This document shows, piece by piece, positions 23,275 to 35,376 of a DNA stretch of 64,000 nucleotides. The translations under genes and the position numbers were made by a program. Below the pieces are notes generated by a model. That model was not told where the DNA came from and did no database searches. It was given only the letters and a program-made list of their open reading frames with translations. The stretch spans positions 96,355,784 to 96,419,783 of the forward strand of contig NC_072893.1 of the NCBI RefSeq assembly GCF_027943255.1. Reading direction: 5' to 3'. Position 1 is the first letter of the stretch, and the number at the start of each line of letters is the position of its first letter. The stretch is from Anastrepha obliqua. Lineage: Eukaryota; Arthropoda; Insecta; Diptera; Tephritidae.

Positions 23275-24870
23275 TTTGCACCATTGTGATTTAGATTGTA
23301 ATTAAAAAAATGTTTATGTTTACTTATGTTTTTGACATTTTGAACGTAGTTTTATTTCATTTTATGTACACACACCTGACTATTTATGCCCACTTTTAAG
23401 TTTTTGTTTTATTTTTTTGAATAAATTATTGTAAGAGAACGCATTAGTATTTGTTTACTTTATATATTCATATTTATGAGAGCATTTTATCCAAAAAATC
23501 CTAGTTCCGCGTTTGAAAAAGTTTATCTGTAACACTTTGGTAGTTCCAACCTGACGTAGAGTAATTGAAATGAAACTCTTATTGCATACAACCGATAAAT
23601 TACATATGAATGTATGTACCCGTATACTCATATGATAATGCCTTTGCTACAGTTACAGTTGACACGTTGTTGTGATGACGTTTGTATCTAATATTACAAA
23701 ATTTTATTCATAGCAAGACATACACACACAAGTACATACCTGTGAGCGGTCTAATCTTATTTATAGTTACAGCTCCTTTCAAGTAGCTTACAAACAAATA
23801 CACATTTATTACACATATTGTATATAAGTTCAAATATAATATAACATAAATAAAACAATCATTGATCAAATTTAGCTCAGCTTCGGGTTTGTTCAAGAAT
23901 TACTTCTTTGTTTATCGTCTAACTAAATACAAAATATTATTATCATAATTAAAAAATTAAATTAATAAAATTCTGATTTATATAGACGAACATTTCTGGA
24001 AATGAATGCCAATCTTTACAACACAATTTGTGTAAATTTATAGGGTATATAGGGTATTTTTCTTACTTGTGATGGAGTATCTGCCAGCTGTCAAGAGGAA
24101 ATGTTGCTGATATGTATAACCACACACAGTAACAAATGGATTTAATATTATTAAAATTAACTAAATTTGTGCGCTTGGCTTTATATTCTTCATACTTTGC
24201 TCTCCCCGTGCCCCATATGATGCATGTTGTTCATTACTGAATTGACTTACATTTCCTTGAAGTCATACGAATGGTGAATTCTTTAATTTTTATAGCAGAT
24301 ACCATTAGTGGAAAAATTAATAGCTTTGGATTTTTAAAGTGTATTACCTTTCATATTACCCTTAAATACTTGCGACATAAAAATTTGTTTTATATAAATA
24401 TAAATCGAACCAATTATGTTTCAAGGTAGTAGTCTGGTCAAATGCTCATTTTTTATAGATATTTTTTTGGAATTTTTTTTTTAAGAAAATAAAATGCGAT
24501 CATTTTGATTTTATAGTATGCTACTACTGACATCAAATAGTATGCAATTAATTTTTTTTTTTACGTATTTTTTTGTAATAGTGTGGCACCAAAGTAAGCG
24601 TCTTAAAAAAAGGATAGGTGGCTTGTCAACAGGATTTTGGCTCTTCAGGACACCTGAAAGGAAAAAGTTTAACTGATTATTATTCTGTAGGCTTGTCATT
24701 CTGGCAGGTGCTACTTTCGTTTCTTTTCAGCCCTAACTTCCACCCTAAAAACGAACCTTTTTTCAAAAGTCCGCCATTTTGTTATTTTTCAAACAAATTT
24801 TCCTATTGTAGTAGTGATAGTAAGCACTGTTTTCGTGTGATATCTTTGTTTTCGTTTTTTGAATCAGATC
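23275..24870. other. No recognisable gene
   Basis: AT-rich sequence with runs such as TGTATAACCACACACAGTAA. If the I-like LINE continued past the mariner it is no longer recognisable here. No motif-bearing ORF. Confidence 0.5.
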
Positions 24871-24876
24871 TATTGT

Positions 24877-24878
24877 TT

Positions 24879-24910
<32 letters not shown>

Positions 24911-26690
24911 AAGAAAAACAATTATAAATAATTATTCCACTTAAATACTAAAGCACTGGCTGCCAGGACCTTCGGCTTAAGTAAAAATTAATTTATATTT
25001 ATTATAACTATATAGAGATCGTTTACGAGTAATATGAGTTAAGATAATTTATAACTAAAGAAGAAAATATTAACATTTCTGGCAAATAAAAATATTTAGA
25101 AACGGACATTATAACTGCTGGGCATATTAAGTCCAGGCTCTTAAATCTAATTAAGTTTTGTTAAGTATATATTTGTTTTTTATTGTTAGAAAAAATTATA
25201 GAGTTATACTATATTAAGTTTACAAATTGTAACAATTTTTGCAATCAGCTCTATATGACAGTCTACTGTTTGTGCAAGATAATCCGATGGTTTGTTGTTA
25301 TCAAATATCGATGATCTGATTGGTTGTAAATTTGGGCAGTAATCGATGAGGTGAGTCACGTTGAAATCAGGAGATCCAAAGTGTACGCAGTTTGGTCGGG
25401 AGATGCCATTCAAGAGATGACCGTGACTTGCGAGTGTATGACCAATCCAGAGACGCGCGAATACTGTTATCTTCCTACACGCTGAGCTTGTGTTTCTCTT
25501 AGATGCTTATTTACAAGTGTGCGTATATCTTTTTCGGTAAGGTAGTCAGCCATATGCAGAGGTTCTCTATTGGCTTCTTTTGCTCTTTTATCCGCCATTT
25601 CATTACCATGTATACCTACGTGGGCGGGCACCCACATTATCTTAATTTGATTGGTGTACTGAAATAGAAGGTTGCGAATTTTCATGATCATTGGCGTATC
25701 GTTTAATTGGTTGAAAACAGCTTCGATGTCGGATTTACTATCGGTACAAATTACAGTTTTCCTTCCATAGCGAGAGGCAAAAAGTACTGCTTCAAGTAAA
25801 GCAGCGGCTTCGGCTGTAAACACCGAGCAGTACGAGGGCAAGGAGTATAGAGCAATGGTGGCACCAAACTTATTTGTCACGGCAAACGTAGTACTGGTGC
25901 CGGATTTCGATCCGTCCGTATATATATATTATCTCCCAATCACGTTTGAAAGGCTCAAGGGCTGCATTGTGTCACTATTGCTGGTAGAGTCTTTGGTTTG
26001 TTTTTGTGATAGATTAATAAGTGATGGTATAAGCGAGGAGCAAGTCTGAAATATTGCTGTTTCAACCAATGACGGAGTTGATATGATATGGAGCCGTTTC
26101 GATAGGGTTAAGCAACGCATTATGGTGGAAGGTTTGTTCGTTGTGATTGGTTTTTCAATGACGGTCTTAACTTGTGTGAGCAATAAGTCGTTTCGGACGT
26201 GAAACAACTTAGGAATTAACATCATAGTATTACGTGCAATTCTGGAGGAAATATCAGGCAATCCGGCCTCTGCAAGTACTACTTTTGTTGGCGAGGTTGG
26301 GAAAGCTCGAATACTTCTTATAGCTGCGATGTGGTACGGCGCATGGAGTAGTTTGATGTGGGTCTTGGCGCAGTGTCCATATATCGGCAGTCCATAATCG
26401 ATTTTTGATAACAAAAGGGCTTTTGTAATATTTACAAGTGAATTCGTATGACACAAACAATGTTTAGAAGATAAAAATTTTATAATGTTTAATCTAGAGA
26501 ATAAGCTTAATCTAACTGATTTACAGTGTGCTTTGTATGTTAGATTTGTATCAAATATTAGACCTAATATTTTTAAAGTGTTACAATGGGGAATTTGAAT
26601 GTTAGAAAAGGATATGTAGGGAAAGGAGCAATTATGTTTACGACATATATGGAATGTGGAGCATTTATTTGCTTAAATATTGGCACCAGA
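24877..26690 (-). mobile_element. I-like LINE, RNase H and 3' end (copy 2)
   Basis: From about 26680 to 25467 on the minus strand one frame is open except for TAA at 25929-25931. It covers the post-RT region (LVNITKALLLSKIDYGLPIY, RIARNTMMLIPKLFHVRNDL) and an RNase H domain with all four acidic residues: IYTDGSKSGTSTTFAV, FTAEAAALLEAV, VICTDSKSDIEAV and WVPAHVGIHGNEMADKRAKEA. A frameshift near 25460 leads to the C-terminal tail (MNGISRPNCVHFGSPDFNV). The 3' UTR ends in a TAAA-type repeat, seen as (ATTT)n at 24877-24909, as expected of I-clade elements with short tandem tails. The RT core is missing upstream. One of the least decayed elements of the window. Confidence 0.88.
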
Positions 26691-27087
26691 ACTTTCAGAC
26701 CATACGTTGATATCACTTAAAATTTTTACGAATACATTTTGACTTTATTCAGGTCTTTTATTTTAGTGAAAACTAAAACGTCATCTGATCAGATCTATTT
26801 CGTGAGATCCAAGTATAGCAGTAAGTGTCTGAGATTTCATTACCTTGCTGTCAGAAAGGCTTACCGAAAGAGCAAAATCTTGCTCTAGCCAGACCTCGAC
26901 ATTCGTATCAATAGTGGAAAAAACTTTATTTAACCCTCTCAGTCTGACTGCATTATCCTTATTTTCCAATGACCTGTAAGGGTTGCAGTGATATCTGAGA
27001 TGCTGGGGCGAGAGCATCCTAACACGTGATTCGACCATGTTTTTCCTGTTACGGCACATGTAAAGGGTTTTCCCTGCTGTCCAGATC
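26691..27087. other. Unassigned sequence between two elements
   Basis: A minus-strand ORF of 104 codons (27095-26781; NPYRSLENKDNAVRLRGLNK) spans the junction with the mariner at about 27088. I do not recognise the protein. It may be part of another decayed retroelement. Confidence 0.35.
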
Positions 27088-27870
27088 AATACCATCCAAT
27101 TCCGGCCATAAAAAATCGTTAATCATCGCTCGATAGCGCAATCGATTCACCGTAACTGTTGCTCTAGCTTCTTTTTAGAAAAAGTAAGGTTCAATGACTC
27201 CACCGGACCATAAACCGCACCAAACAGTCATACATTGAGGATAGAGAGGCTCTTTTCAACAATAACTCTTGGATTTTCTGAGCCCTGCTGAGCTTTTGCT
27301 TGTTGACGAAGCCACCGAGGTGGAAATGGGTCTAATCACTCAAGATGATTTTTCGGTGGAATTCCGGATCGTTTTCATGCATTTCAACGACCCAATCAGC
27401 AAAGACACGACGTTGTTCTTGTGTTAGCTGGACTTTATAAGCCTTAAGACCCAAATCTTTATGCAAAATACGGTGTAATGACGTTTGTGGAATGCCTAAT
27501 TCCAAAGAACGACGAGGAATGGACAAACCTGGGTTTTCTTCAACACTTTCGGCTACAACAGCAATATTTTCGGCTGTTCTTGAGCGACGTGCACGGGTTT
27601 TATTCTTCACATCACTAATTTGTCCCAACAGCTCGAATTTTTTCACCAATTTCGTATTGCAATCCGACAAGGTGCTTCACGATGACTCAAAAATTTTCGA
27701 GTTTTACGAACCGTCTCTGCCAAAGCTTCACCATTTTTATAGTGAATTTTAATAATTTCAATGCGTTGTTTAAGCGTGTATCGTTCCATTTTTATTAACG
27801 GCGTAGTTTCTACTTGTCAAATATCAAAAAATGACAGCTTCAAAAGTCAACAATTGCTTCGACCCACCTT
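27088..27870 (-). mobile_element. DD41D mariner, 5' half only
   Basis: The right end, AATTGCTTCGACCCACCTT (about 27851-27869), is a mariner-like terminus read inward. Transposase starts at about 27788 (MERYTLKQRIEIIKIHYKNG), shifts frame near 27670, and continues as KNKTRARRSRTAENIAVVAE, RRSLELGIPQTSLHRILHKD, EFHRKIILSD (first Asp), then NPRVIVEKSLYPQ and RYRAMINDFLWPELDGIDLD, where it stops at about 27088. The second and third catalytic positions and the left terminus are gone. The rest was lost by deletion or replacement. Confidence 0.8.
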
Positions 27871-27879
27871 CTTTCGGGT

Positions 27880-28770
27880 AAAGCATAGTAGTGTGAAGCA
27901 ATGGATGTTTTTATTGCCTTGAACAGGGTAGCAACTGCCACCGCCTCCTATGTCTGGTGTCGAAACTTTTCTTGCTAGCTCAGCTGCTATCTTATTACCC
28001 TCTATATTTTTATGACCGGGAGTAATTTGAAGCTAATGGCCAAGCTATTGTAGTTCTTCTTTACACTGTAAAACTAGTTTGGATGAAATGAAATTGGTAT
28101 TAAGGCCTTGATACCTGCTTGACAGTCTGAAAAGATAGCTACTCTTGCACGAATTTCTTTGTAGTGGTTTTTAGCTGTTTGCATGCTTCTCTGATTGCTA
28201 ATAGTTCTGCCAGGAACACGCTGGAATAGTGAGGAAGTCGAATTGATTTGGATAATTAGAGCGGCTCAGAATAGAGGCCAGCTCGCACACCACAGTTCGG
28301 CGTAGAACCCTCATTTTCCTTCTCTTTTCTCCATTCGGCTTTCGGTGGAAAACGTGCCGTAAAATTTTTCGCGAAGTTAAGGTCGGGGATTGTGAAGTCT
28401 TATTTGCTTTAGAGCTGTGAGGGCCCGTGTAAGAGAATCTTGCTGTCACCACAAGGTTTTGTTGTCCAGCTTCCTATATCTCTGAGTCCTACCGCGCTGT
28501 ATTAGAGATTGTTGTTATGTGTAAGTCCAGTGGTGTTGGATGTGTTAGTGCCTTAAGCGCTTCAGGACTGGCGCTAAGCGTTCCTGTGGTTGGAATACAC
28601 GCTGATCTTTGTACCTTATGCAGCTTGGTTTGGAAGTATGATACTTCTTTTCTATAGCGGGCCACTAGACTAGGGCCTCATATATCAGTATCGGCCTTAC
28701 AATGGCTGTGCAGGACCAATTGGTTAGCTTTGGTTGAAGACCCCAATATTTAAGTATATTTACATATTAC
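27880..28770 (-). mobile_element. LOA/I-like LINE, badly decayed
   Basis: Minus-strand fragments: ILKYWGLQPKLTNWSCTAIVRP (split by changes; TAIVRPILIYEALVWWPA is the region just after the RT fingers) near 28740-28680, then an RNase H remnant SVFLAELLAIREACKQL and IFSDCQAGIKAL near 28230-28090, and AELARKVSTPDIGGGG near 27960. Many stops and frameshifts. It lies directly left of the mariner starting at about 28911. Clade uncertain. Confidence 0.65.
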
Positions 28771-28910
28771 TGACTTCTTTATATGCTAACTGGATCGTAA
28801 TTTTATTCTGTGGGGATGTAATAATCCATTGGCTTATAAAGAAATAAATTTATAAAATTATCTCATCTTTGCGACTCAGCTAAAATATTTGCAGGGCTAT
28901 TTATGCATTT

Positions 28911-31372
28911 TATATTCTGTCAAAAATATATCGGTAATTGTTCATTTAAGAAGCTCGCTTTGCTAGAATGTTGGTACAATTGTTCTCTATAGTGTCGCAG
29001 AGCTTGAGCGTGATCTGTCAATTAGCTTGTTGTTGACATTTAATAATATCAGCCAACCGCAGGTTTGCTCTGCGATTTTCACTATGGATAAAAATATCGA
29101 ACAGAGAATTTGTCTTAAATTCTGTGTTTTGAACAGGACTTCGTGTGCCGAACATTGAAAATGTTGTAGAAAGCCTAAGGCGAGTGCGCTTTACCAAAAA
29201 CACGAGTCTACGAGTGCTATAAAGCTTTTGCAGAGGGTCGATAAGTCGTAGAAGATTTACCCTGATCTGGTCGCCCATCAACGTTTTCAGCAGTTTAGAA
29301 CGTCAACAGAGTCAAGGAAATGGTGCTGGAAAACAGTCATTTAAGCTTGAGGGAGGCAGCTTATGACCTTAGCGTGTCTCAAGAATCAATTCGCTACATT
29401 GTACACCATCAATTGGGCATGAGACGCATGGCTGCTCGACTCGTTCTTTTTTTTTTTCGAACTCCATTTATTCCATACAATCTGTCATAACAATAACAAT
29501 ACGTACTATTTTTACCTACAATTTAAATAAGAATAGCTTAGAGTAAGAATTCCCAGTGGAATTCGTTACTTAATAATGAACAACATATAACATATACATA
29601 TATTATACAATTTTACAACTTTTGCATTTACGTATATTACGGTTTAAATCTTTGCATTAAATCGTTAGGCTGACATTTTTTTAATCTTGAGGAGTAGCTT
29701 ATCTTGGAAAGGTTATTTGCTCGGTTATTCGGATGAGTGGCAAGTCGGTTGTTGTATCTCTGGCTGAGGTTGTTTATTTCTTCGAAAACTGTCGTAACTT
29801 TTAGGTCACGGTGCAATATCTCGTTTCGTACAAACCATGGCGCATTGGCACACATGCGGAGCACCTTTGACTGAAATCTTTGCATGATTTCTAGATTTAA
29901 TTTTGCTGCTGAGCCCCATAATTGAACGCCATACATCCATATCGGTTTCAGAATATATTTGTAGATAAGCACCTTATTGTCTAGTGTAAGTGCTGAATTG
30001 TAGCCGATTAACCAGTGTAGTGATCGCAATTTCAGTCCAAGTTGCTTTCGCTTTAAAAATATATGCGATCGCCAAGTAAGACGCCGGTCTAATAGAATAC
30101 CTAAATATTTGGCATTATCTGTTTGTGGTATTGGAGAGTGAATGTTATCTGCGCCGATTTGCTTTCGTTAGCTTTTATGTTCCATTTTTTCATCCAGCCG
30201 CTAACACTGTTAAGGTTTTCTTGTAGGTAATCAGAAGCAATTGAGGGAAGGATACTCCTGGCCATGACGACAGTATCATCTGCATACATGGCTGTATATG
30301 TGTTCTTTGATAGTGGAAGATCTGCCGTGAACAAAGTGTACAAGACGGGGCCTAGAACACTTCCTTGTGGTACACCTGCTCTGATTGCGTGAAGGTTAGT
30401 GGTTTCGTTGTTTATTTTAACAAGAAAATGTCTATTTTGCAAATATGATTTTATGAGCATATAACAGTTGTGCGGTAAGCCCTGCTTAAGCTTGTATAGC
30501 AGGCCTTCATGCCAGACTTTATAGAAGGCTTGCGTTATATCTAAAAATGCCGCTGTACAGAATTCCCGCCTCTCAAGTGCTTGTCTAGCGAAATCATACA
30601 CAAAATTAACTTGCTCTATGGTGGAGTGATACTTATGAAAACCAAATTGGTGGGCGGGAATGAGATTCGTTCTAAGAGAGTTGAATTTCTTTGAAAAAAT
30701 TCATTGGAAGAAGGTGGCTGAAGATATGCTTGAGCAAGTGAATTTCCAGCGGATTATATCAGGAAATGAGACGTGGGTATATGAGTTTGCCATGCAAACC
30801 AGTCAGCAGGCGACTGAATGGCGCTTTCCATGAAGTCATGCTACTCGTTTTCCTTGATTATCATGGTGTTCTGCACTCGGAATTCATTCCAAATGGTTCT
30901 GCGGTAAATAAGGTATATTATTTGGAAGTTATACGACGTTTGAGAGAGAATATGCGAAGGAAACGGCCCAATTTGTGGAAAGAAAACTCATAAATCTTGC
31001 ACCATGATAACGCACCGTCCGACAAGGTTCATATTGTGAACAACTTTTTAATCAAAAATTCGACAAATAACATCGATCAACCAATTTCACTGAATTTAGC
31101 CCACTGCGATTTTTTCCTTTCCCCAAAACTTAAATTGCCACTCCGCGGACGCCACTTCGAGTCGATAGAGGTCATTAAGGAGAATTCGCTGAACGAAGAA
31201 GAAGATCTCTTCAAATGCTTTTAAAAGGTGCTTTGATGACTGGACTAATCATTGGCATATGTGCATTGCTTCGAATGGAGCCTATTTTGAAGGCGACAAT
31301 GTAAATTTTGATGATTAAACAATAACTTTGCGTTTTATTGCACAATTCCCGGTACTTTTTTGACAGAGTGTA
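28911..31372 (+). mobile_element. DD34D mariner split by a Jockey insertion
   Basis: The left end TATTCTGTCAAAAATATA and the right end TTTTTTGACAGAGTGTA are inverse. Subtracting the Jockey (29448-30666) and one 7-bp target copy leaves about 1.24 kb, the normal mariner size. The transposase begins at about 29090 (MDKNIEQRICLKFCVLNRTS), is frameshifted, reaches GCTGCTCGACTCGTTCT at 29447, and resumes after the insertion as RELNFFEKIHWKKVAEDML. It continues with IISGNETWVYEF (first Asp changed to Asn), HHDNAPSDKVHIV (second Asp) and NLAHCDFFLSPKLKLPLRGR (third). The change DET to NET and several stops show it was dead, before or after the insertion. Confidence 0.9.
29448..30666 (-). mobile_element. 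Jockey-clade LINE, 5'-truncated, nested in mariner
   Basis: Flanked by a 7-bp direct repeat TCGTTCT (29441-29447 and 30667-30673). A poly-T run at about 29447-29457 marks the 3' poly-A tail, so the element is on the minus strand. Frames: 30601-30101 with AAFLDITQAFYKVWHEGLLY, IRAGVPQGSVLGPVLYTLF and MYADDTVVMA (RT catalytic box); then 30029-29637 with YKYILKPIWMYGVQLWGSAA and RFQSKVLRMCANAPW, typical of the Jockey C-terminus. A frameshift lies between about 30100 and 30030. The endonuclease and 5' RT are missing. The 1,219-bp size and TSD are clear. Confidence 0.92.
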
Positions 31373-31544
31373 TAGAATGCTTTTAAGGCTCGTTGGAAAA
31401 CCTGTACCACAGCTACATGTTCAGAGGGGATATATAAGAATAATAAGTTGACAAAATATTTCAAAGCTATTTATATTTTCTTGATTTTTTCATAATTTAT
31501 TTTTTTAACATTTATATAGTCCCTAATGCAATTTTTCCTTATAG

Positions 31545-33500
31545 ATTAATCGGACGACATAACCAGCCAACGTAGCCGCTGGATCTTTATTCGCTGCACT
31601 ATGTCTCAAACATCCCAAGCGTCCACGCTTTTGCGCCATACGTTAGGACGGGCATGATGAGAGCCTTGTAGAGTGTTAGTTTTGTTCATCGAGAGAGGAC
31701 TTTACTGCTCAGTTGCCTCCTTAGCCCAAAGTAGCACTTGTCGGCAAGAGAGATTCTACGTTGGATTTCAAGACTGACATTGTTATAGGTGATAATGCTG
31801 GTTCCTAATAAACGAAGTCTTTTACAACCTTGAAATTATAACTGTCAACAGTGACGTGGGTGCCGATACGCGAGTGCCCCGACTGTTTGTTTGAAGACAG
31901 GAGGTACTTCGTTTTGTCCTCGTTCACGACAAGACGCATTCGTTTTGTCTCTTTATCCAGTTTGGAGAAGGCAAAACTAACAGCGCGGTTGTTAAGGCCG
32001 ATGATGTCAATATCATCGACATACGCCAGCAATTGTACGCTTTTATAAAAATATTGTGCCTGAGCGATTAAGTTCTTCGGCTCTTACGATGCTCTCCAGC
32101 CTCGGGATAAAGAAGTCACACGACAGCGAGTCACCCTGTCTGAAACCTCGATTGGTAAGCTTGAAGAGGTCTTTCACAATTCAGACGGCGCTGCTGGTGA
32201 TGAGAAACGTCACCTTGCAAAGCCGTATTAGTTTTCCGGGGATACCAAATTCAGCCATCGCGACATATATGTAACTCTTTTTCGTACTGTCGAATGCAGC
32301 TTTGAAGTCGATGAAAAGATGGTGTGTTTTGATTCTCATTTTGTAAATATTTGGCCGATGGTAGACTTTCCAGGTCTAAAGGGACACTGATAAGGTCCAA
32401 CAAGTTGGTTGATGGTAGGCTTCAGCCTTTTACACAATACGCTCGCTAGAACTTTATAGGCGATATTTAGAAGACTAATCCCGCGGTAATTGGCACAGAT
32501 TGCAGGATCGCCCTTCTTATGGATTGGACAGAGCACACTTAAATTCTAATAGGCAAGCAGCATTCATCCGACCATATTTTGCATAGAAGCTTACCAGCTC
32601 CTCGCCGCTATGTTTGAATAGCTCAGCCGGTAGTCCGTCGGCGCCCGCAGCTTTGTTGTTCTTTAGCCGCGTTGGTCGGGCAGCGGAACAACAATTCCGT
32701 CGTCAACGATTGGGTTATCGGGATCTTCACATTCTCTGTGACATGCGCAGCTACCACTATCTAACAGGTTCGAGAAGTGTTCCCTCCACAATTTAAGTAT
32801 GCTCTGGATGTCAATCACACGATTCCCTCCTTGCCCACCCTGGCGTTGAAGTCGCCAAGCACGATTTTTGTGTCGTGGCGGGGATAGCGCTTATAGGAAC
32901 GTTTCAAGTGCTTAATGTTTGGTCGCATCGTCCTTCTCTTCCATCGGGGCGTGGGCGTAAATGAGCGAGATGCTATAAAATTGGGATTTGATGCGGATTA
33001 TTGCGAGGCGCTCATCCAGCGGAGTGAACGACAGTACTTGGCGACAAAGTCTCTCTCCCACAACAAATCCAACACCGAATTTGCGCTCCTTTACATGGCA
33101 GCTGTGGTAGACGTTGCAATTCCCTAAGTTTTTCTTGCCTTGTCCCGTCCATCGCATCTCTTGAATGGCAGTTATCAGCCTTTACTCTCTCCTTATTTCG
33201 CTTGCAGTGGTCGTCATTAGTAAAGGTAGTTCTTATCCGAGGCTTTGTATATCTTTTCATTGGGGGGATTTTTAAGTGGCGGGTCCCGAAGCCAGCGCAC
33301 AGCCAGCTATCCTGGAACGCTTCGCCTTCTCACGTTGGCTCAATTCCCGAACGGGTGTTCGGAAGCTACCCAGAGGATACTTGGACTGATCCCAAGAGTT
33401 GCGGGCTGCTTGAACCATATTTAGAAGAAACGTCTCGGTCACTCCCAAGTGAATGGCGACCAGTAACTCTCCCCACTTGCGTGGACATCTACACATGGAA
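31545..33500 (-). mobile_element. Endonuclease-RT LINE, longest copy (copy 4)
   Basis: Minus strand from 33500: a 5' part, then the EEP endonuclease (about 33160-32830: RWTGQGKKNLGNCNVYHSCH, VGFVVGERL, YAHAPMEEKDD), then RT (32536: PIHKKGDPAICANYRGISLL; FIDFKAAFDSTKKSYIYVAM; NRGFRQGDSLSCDFF), YVDDIDIIGLNNRAVSFAF (catalytic box, 32030), KTKYLLSSNKQS and RIGTHVTVDSYNFKVVKDF. The C-terminal tail is shortened (31750-31545), and the AAG-type 3' end is absent. Frameshifts and stops occur between blocks. It serves as the reference for what is missing in copies 1-3. Confidence 0.85.
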
Positions 33501-34093
33501 CCGTCTTCCTATTTGCATATTGGTTATATTTATACACGAGCACATGGTTAGGTTGCAAGCTTGTTTCTTTCACAATCCAATTTCTAAGTAATTTACGACG
33601 AATTCATTGTAATGAAGTGCACACCCATTGTTGGTAGTTGTATTCGTCTGCACTTCATTTCTGGTTAAGTCTCTTTAATTGCTCTCCAATGCTCATTTTA
33701 CGAGTTGAAATGGCATCGTTCAAAAGTTTAATACCTCTTTTAATTGGATTAATGTTAGATATGTATGCTAGAAAATGTGCAAGAGTTGTTTGTGGCGTTG
33801 CGGCGCATCCATATGCACAAACAACTATTATATCGTAAAATTCCATCCCATTCAATGCGATGTACGCAAAGTATGTACATACTAAACAAAAAATGCATGC
33901 ATATATGCGGAAAAATTTATGTTTGCTTCCATTTTCTGTCTGTTTGCAATGATTTAGCTCATAGCCAAAGGATGTATTTCATTGAACTAAATCTGTTAAG
34001 ACCCTTAGACGAAGATATCTTTCACAAACAGATAACATCCGCAGCAGACACAATGCCAATGGTAGTATAATTCAGGAAAAGAAGCTGCTAGTG
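33501..34093. other. No recognisable gene
   Basis: Non-coding sequence with no assigned element. Small ORFs (for example 33655-33855, minus) lack motifs. Confidence 0.45.
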
Positions 34094-34297
34094 GGTGTAT
34101 GGCGCAAAATTAATGGACCAATTTGGTTTTTGATTGCTAATGGAAATCTTTATTTTGACTTTTACGTGCTCCAATCGTCTGTTTGTATTTATATACTGCT
34201 GCTGAATTCACAAGTGTCAAATATGATTGGCGTACGTCGCCATTTGCACAAATCATTAAATCTTCCGAAGGGTGATCGATTTTGTGCCACCTTGTAT
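34094..34297. mobile_element. Short mariner-like MITE, copy 1
   Basis: Starts GTATGGCGCAAAATTAATGG and ends with the near-inverse GATTTTGTGCCACCTTGTA. About 204 bp. The core TGGAAATCTTTATTTTGAC, then CGTCTGTTTGTA and CACAAGTGTCAAATATGATT, is shared with copies at 53.75 and 55.76 kb. No coding capacity. The ends resemble those of the DD41D mariner at 6.5 kb (GGTGGCGCTAAAGTAA). Confidence 0.75.
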
Positions 34298-34445
34298 AAC
34301 GCACAAATTGATTTATAATGTTGTGCATGGTATATTGTAAGCTATGCAATCTAATTATTGGATCTTTTTTATTACTTTTAAAACAACCTTTAAAAAACGC
34401 ACGAACTAATGGACTGACCTGATATTATCAATTGACCGGGTAATA

Positions 34446-35376
34446 TAGGGTGTTTTTTTTTAGAGGTTAGGTTTTCGAGATGAAATAAAACGTATATAAT
34501 TTAATGTTATGGCCAAGAATTTAGCTTTATTATAAAGATAAGGGTTTGCCATTATGTTTTAAAAATGATTTGGGGCAAGTGGCCGCCGCGGCTGGCTCGA
34601 ATAAATTCCAGCCGAGAGGCCCAATTTTCGACCACTTTTTGCAGCACTTGGGGCCGTATGTCAACAATAACGCGCCGAATATTCTCTTCCAAGACGTCAA
34701 TCGTCTCGGGCTTATCTGCGTAGACAAGCGACTTCACATAGCCCCACAAGAAATAGTCCAGCGGTGTTATATCGCACGATCTTGGAGGCCACGCCACAGG
34801 TCCACGGCGCGAGATAATGCGCTCACCAAAAGTTTCCTTCAATAAATCGATTGTTGCGTTGGTTGTATGGCATGTAGCGCCGTCTTGTGGGAACCAAAGG
34901 TCGTCCACATCAACATCGTCCAATTCAGGCACGAAAAAGTCATTAATCATGGCTCTATAGCGCTCTCCATTGACTGTAACATTATGGCCGGCTTCATTTT
35001 TAAAGAAATATGGACCAATGATTCCCTCTGCCCATAGAGCACACCAAACAGTGACTTTTTGAGGATGTAACGGCGTCTCAGCAATGGCTTGTGGATTATG
35101 TTCACTCCAAATGCGACAATTTTGCTTATTGACATACCCATTCAACCAAAAGTGAGCTTCATTGCTGAACAAAATTTTCTTGTGAAAATCGAGATCGGTG
35201 GCCATCTCGTTTTGGGCCCATTCACCGATCGTGCGACGCGCTTGATCAGGTGTAAGTCTATTTATTATGAAATGACAAACCAAACTGAGCATAAATCAAC
35301 TGACAGCTGTCAAAAAGACCATCTACGAAAAAAGTAGTGCCAACTTGAAAACCTAACCTCTAAAAAAAACACCCTT
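34446..35376 (-). mobile_element. DD41D mariner lacking its N-terminal half
   Basis: Inverted ends TAGGGTGTTTTTTTTTAGAG and the inverse at 35340-35376, with TA at both flanks. It is 931 bp, about 400 bp shorter than a full element. It carries a 246-codon ORF on the minus strand; the HTH domains are deleted. Confidence 0.9.
34552..35292 (-). pseudogene. DD41D transposase C-terminal ORF, first Asp lost
   Basis: Long uninterrupted frame with RRTIGEWAQNEMATDLDFHK, then KILFSNEAHFWLNGYVNKQN, where the first catalytic Asp (usually SDEAHF) is Asn. The second is WFPQDGATCHTTNATIDL and the third WPPRSCDITPLDYFLWGYV; the two are separated by 41 residues. It ends ASRGGHLPQIIFKT. The first methionine used by the frame (MLSLVCHFIINRL) is probably not an authentic start. 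The ORF is intact but lacks DNA-binding domains and the first Asp. Confidence 0.88.

Noticed and set aside
26781..27095. 104-codon minus-strand ORF as a gene
   Set aside because: Crosses the broken edge of the mariner; may be part of a decayed retroelement but cannot be assigned.
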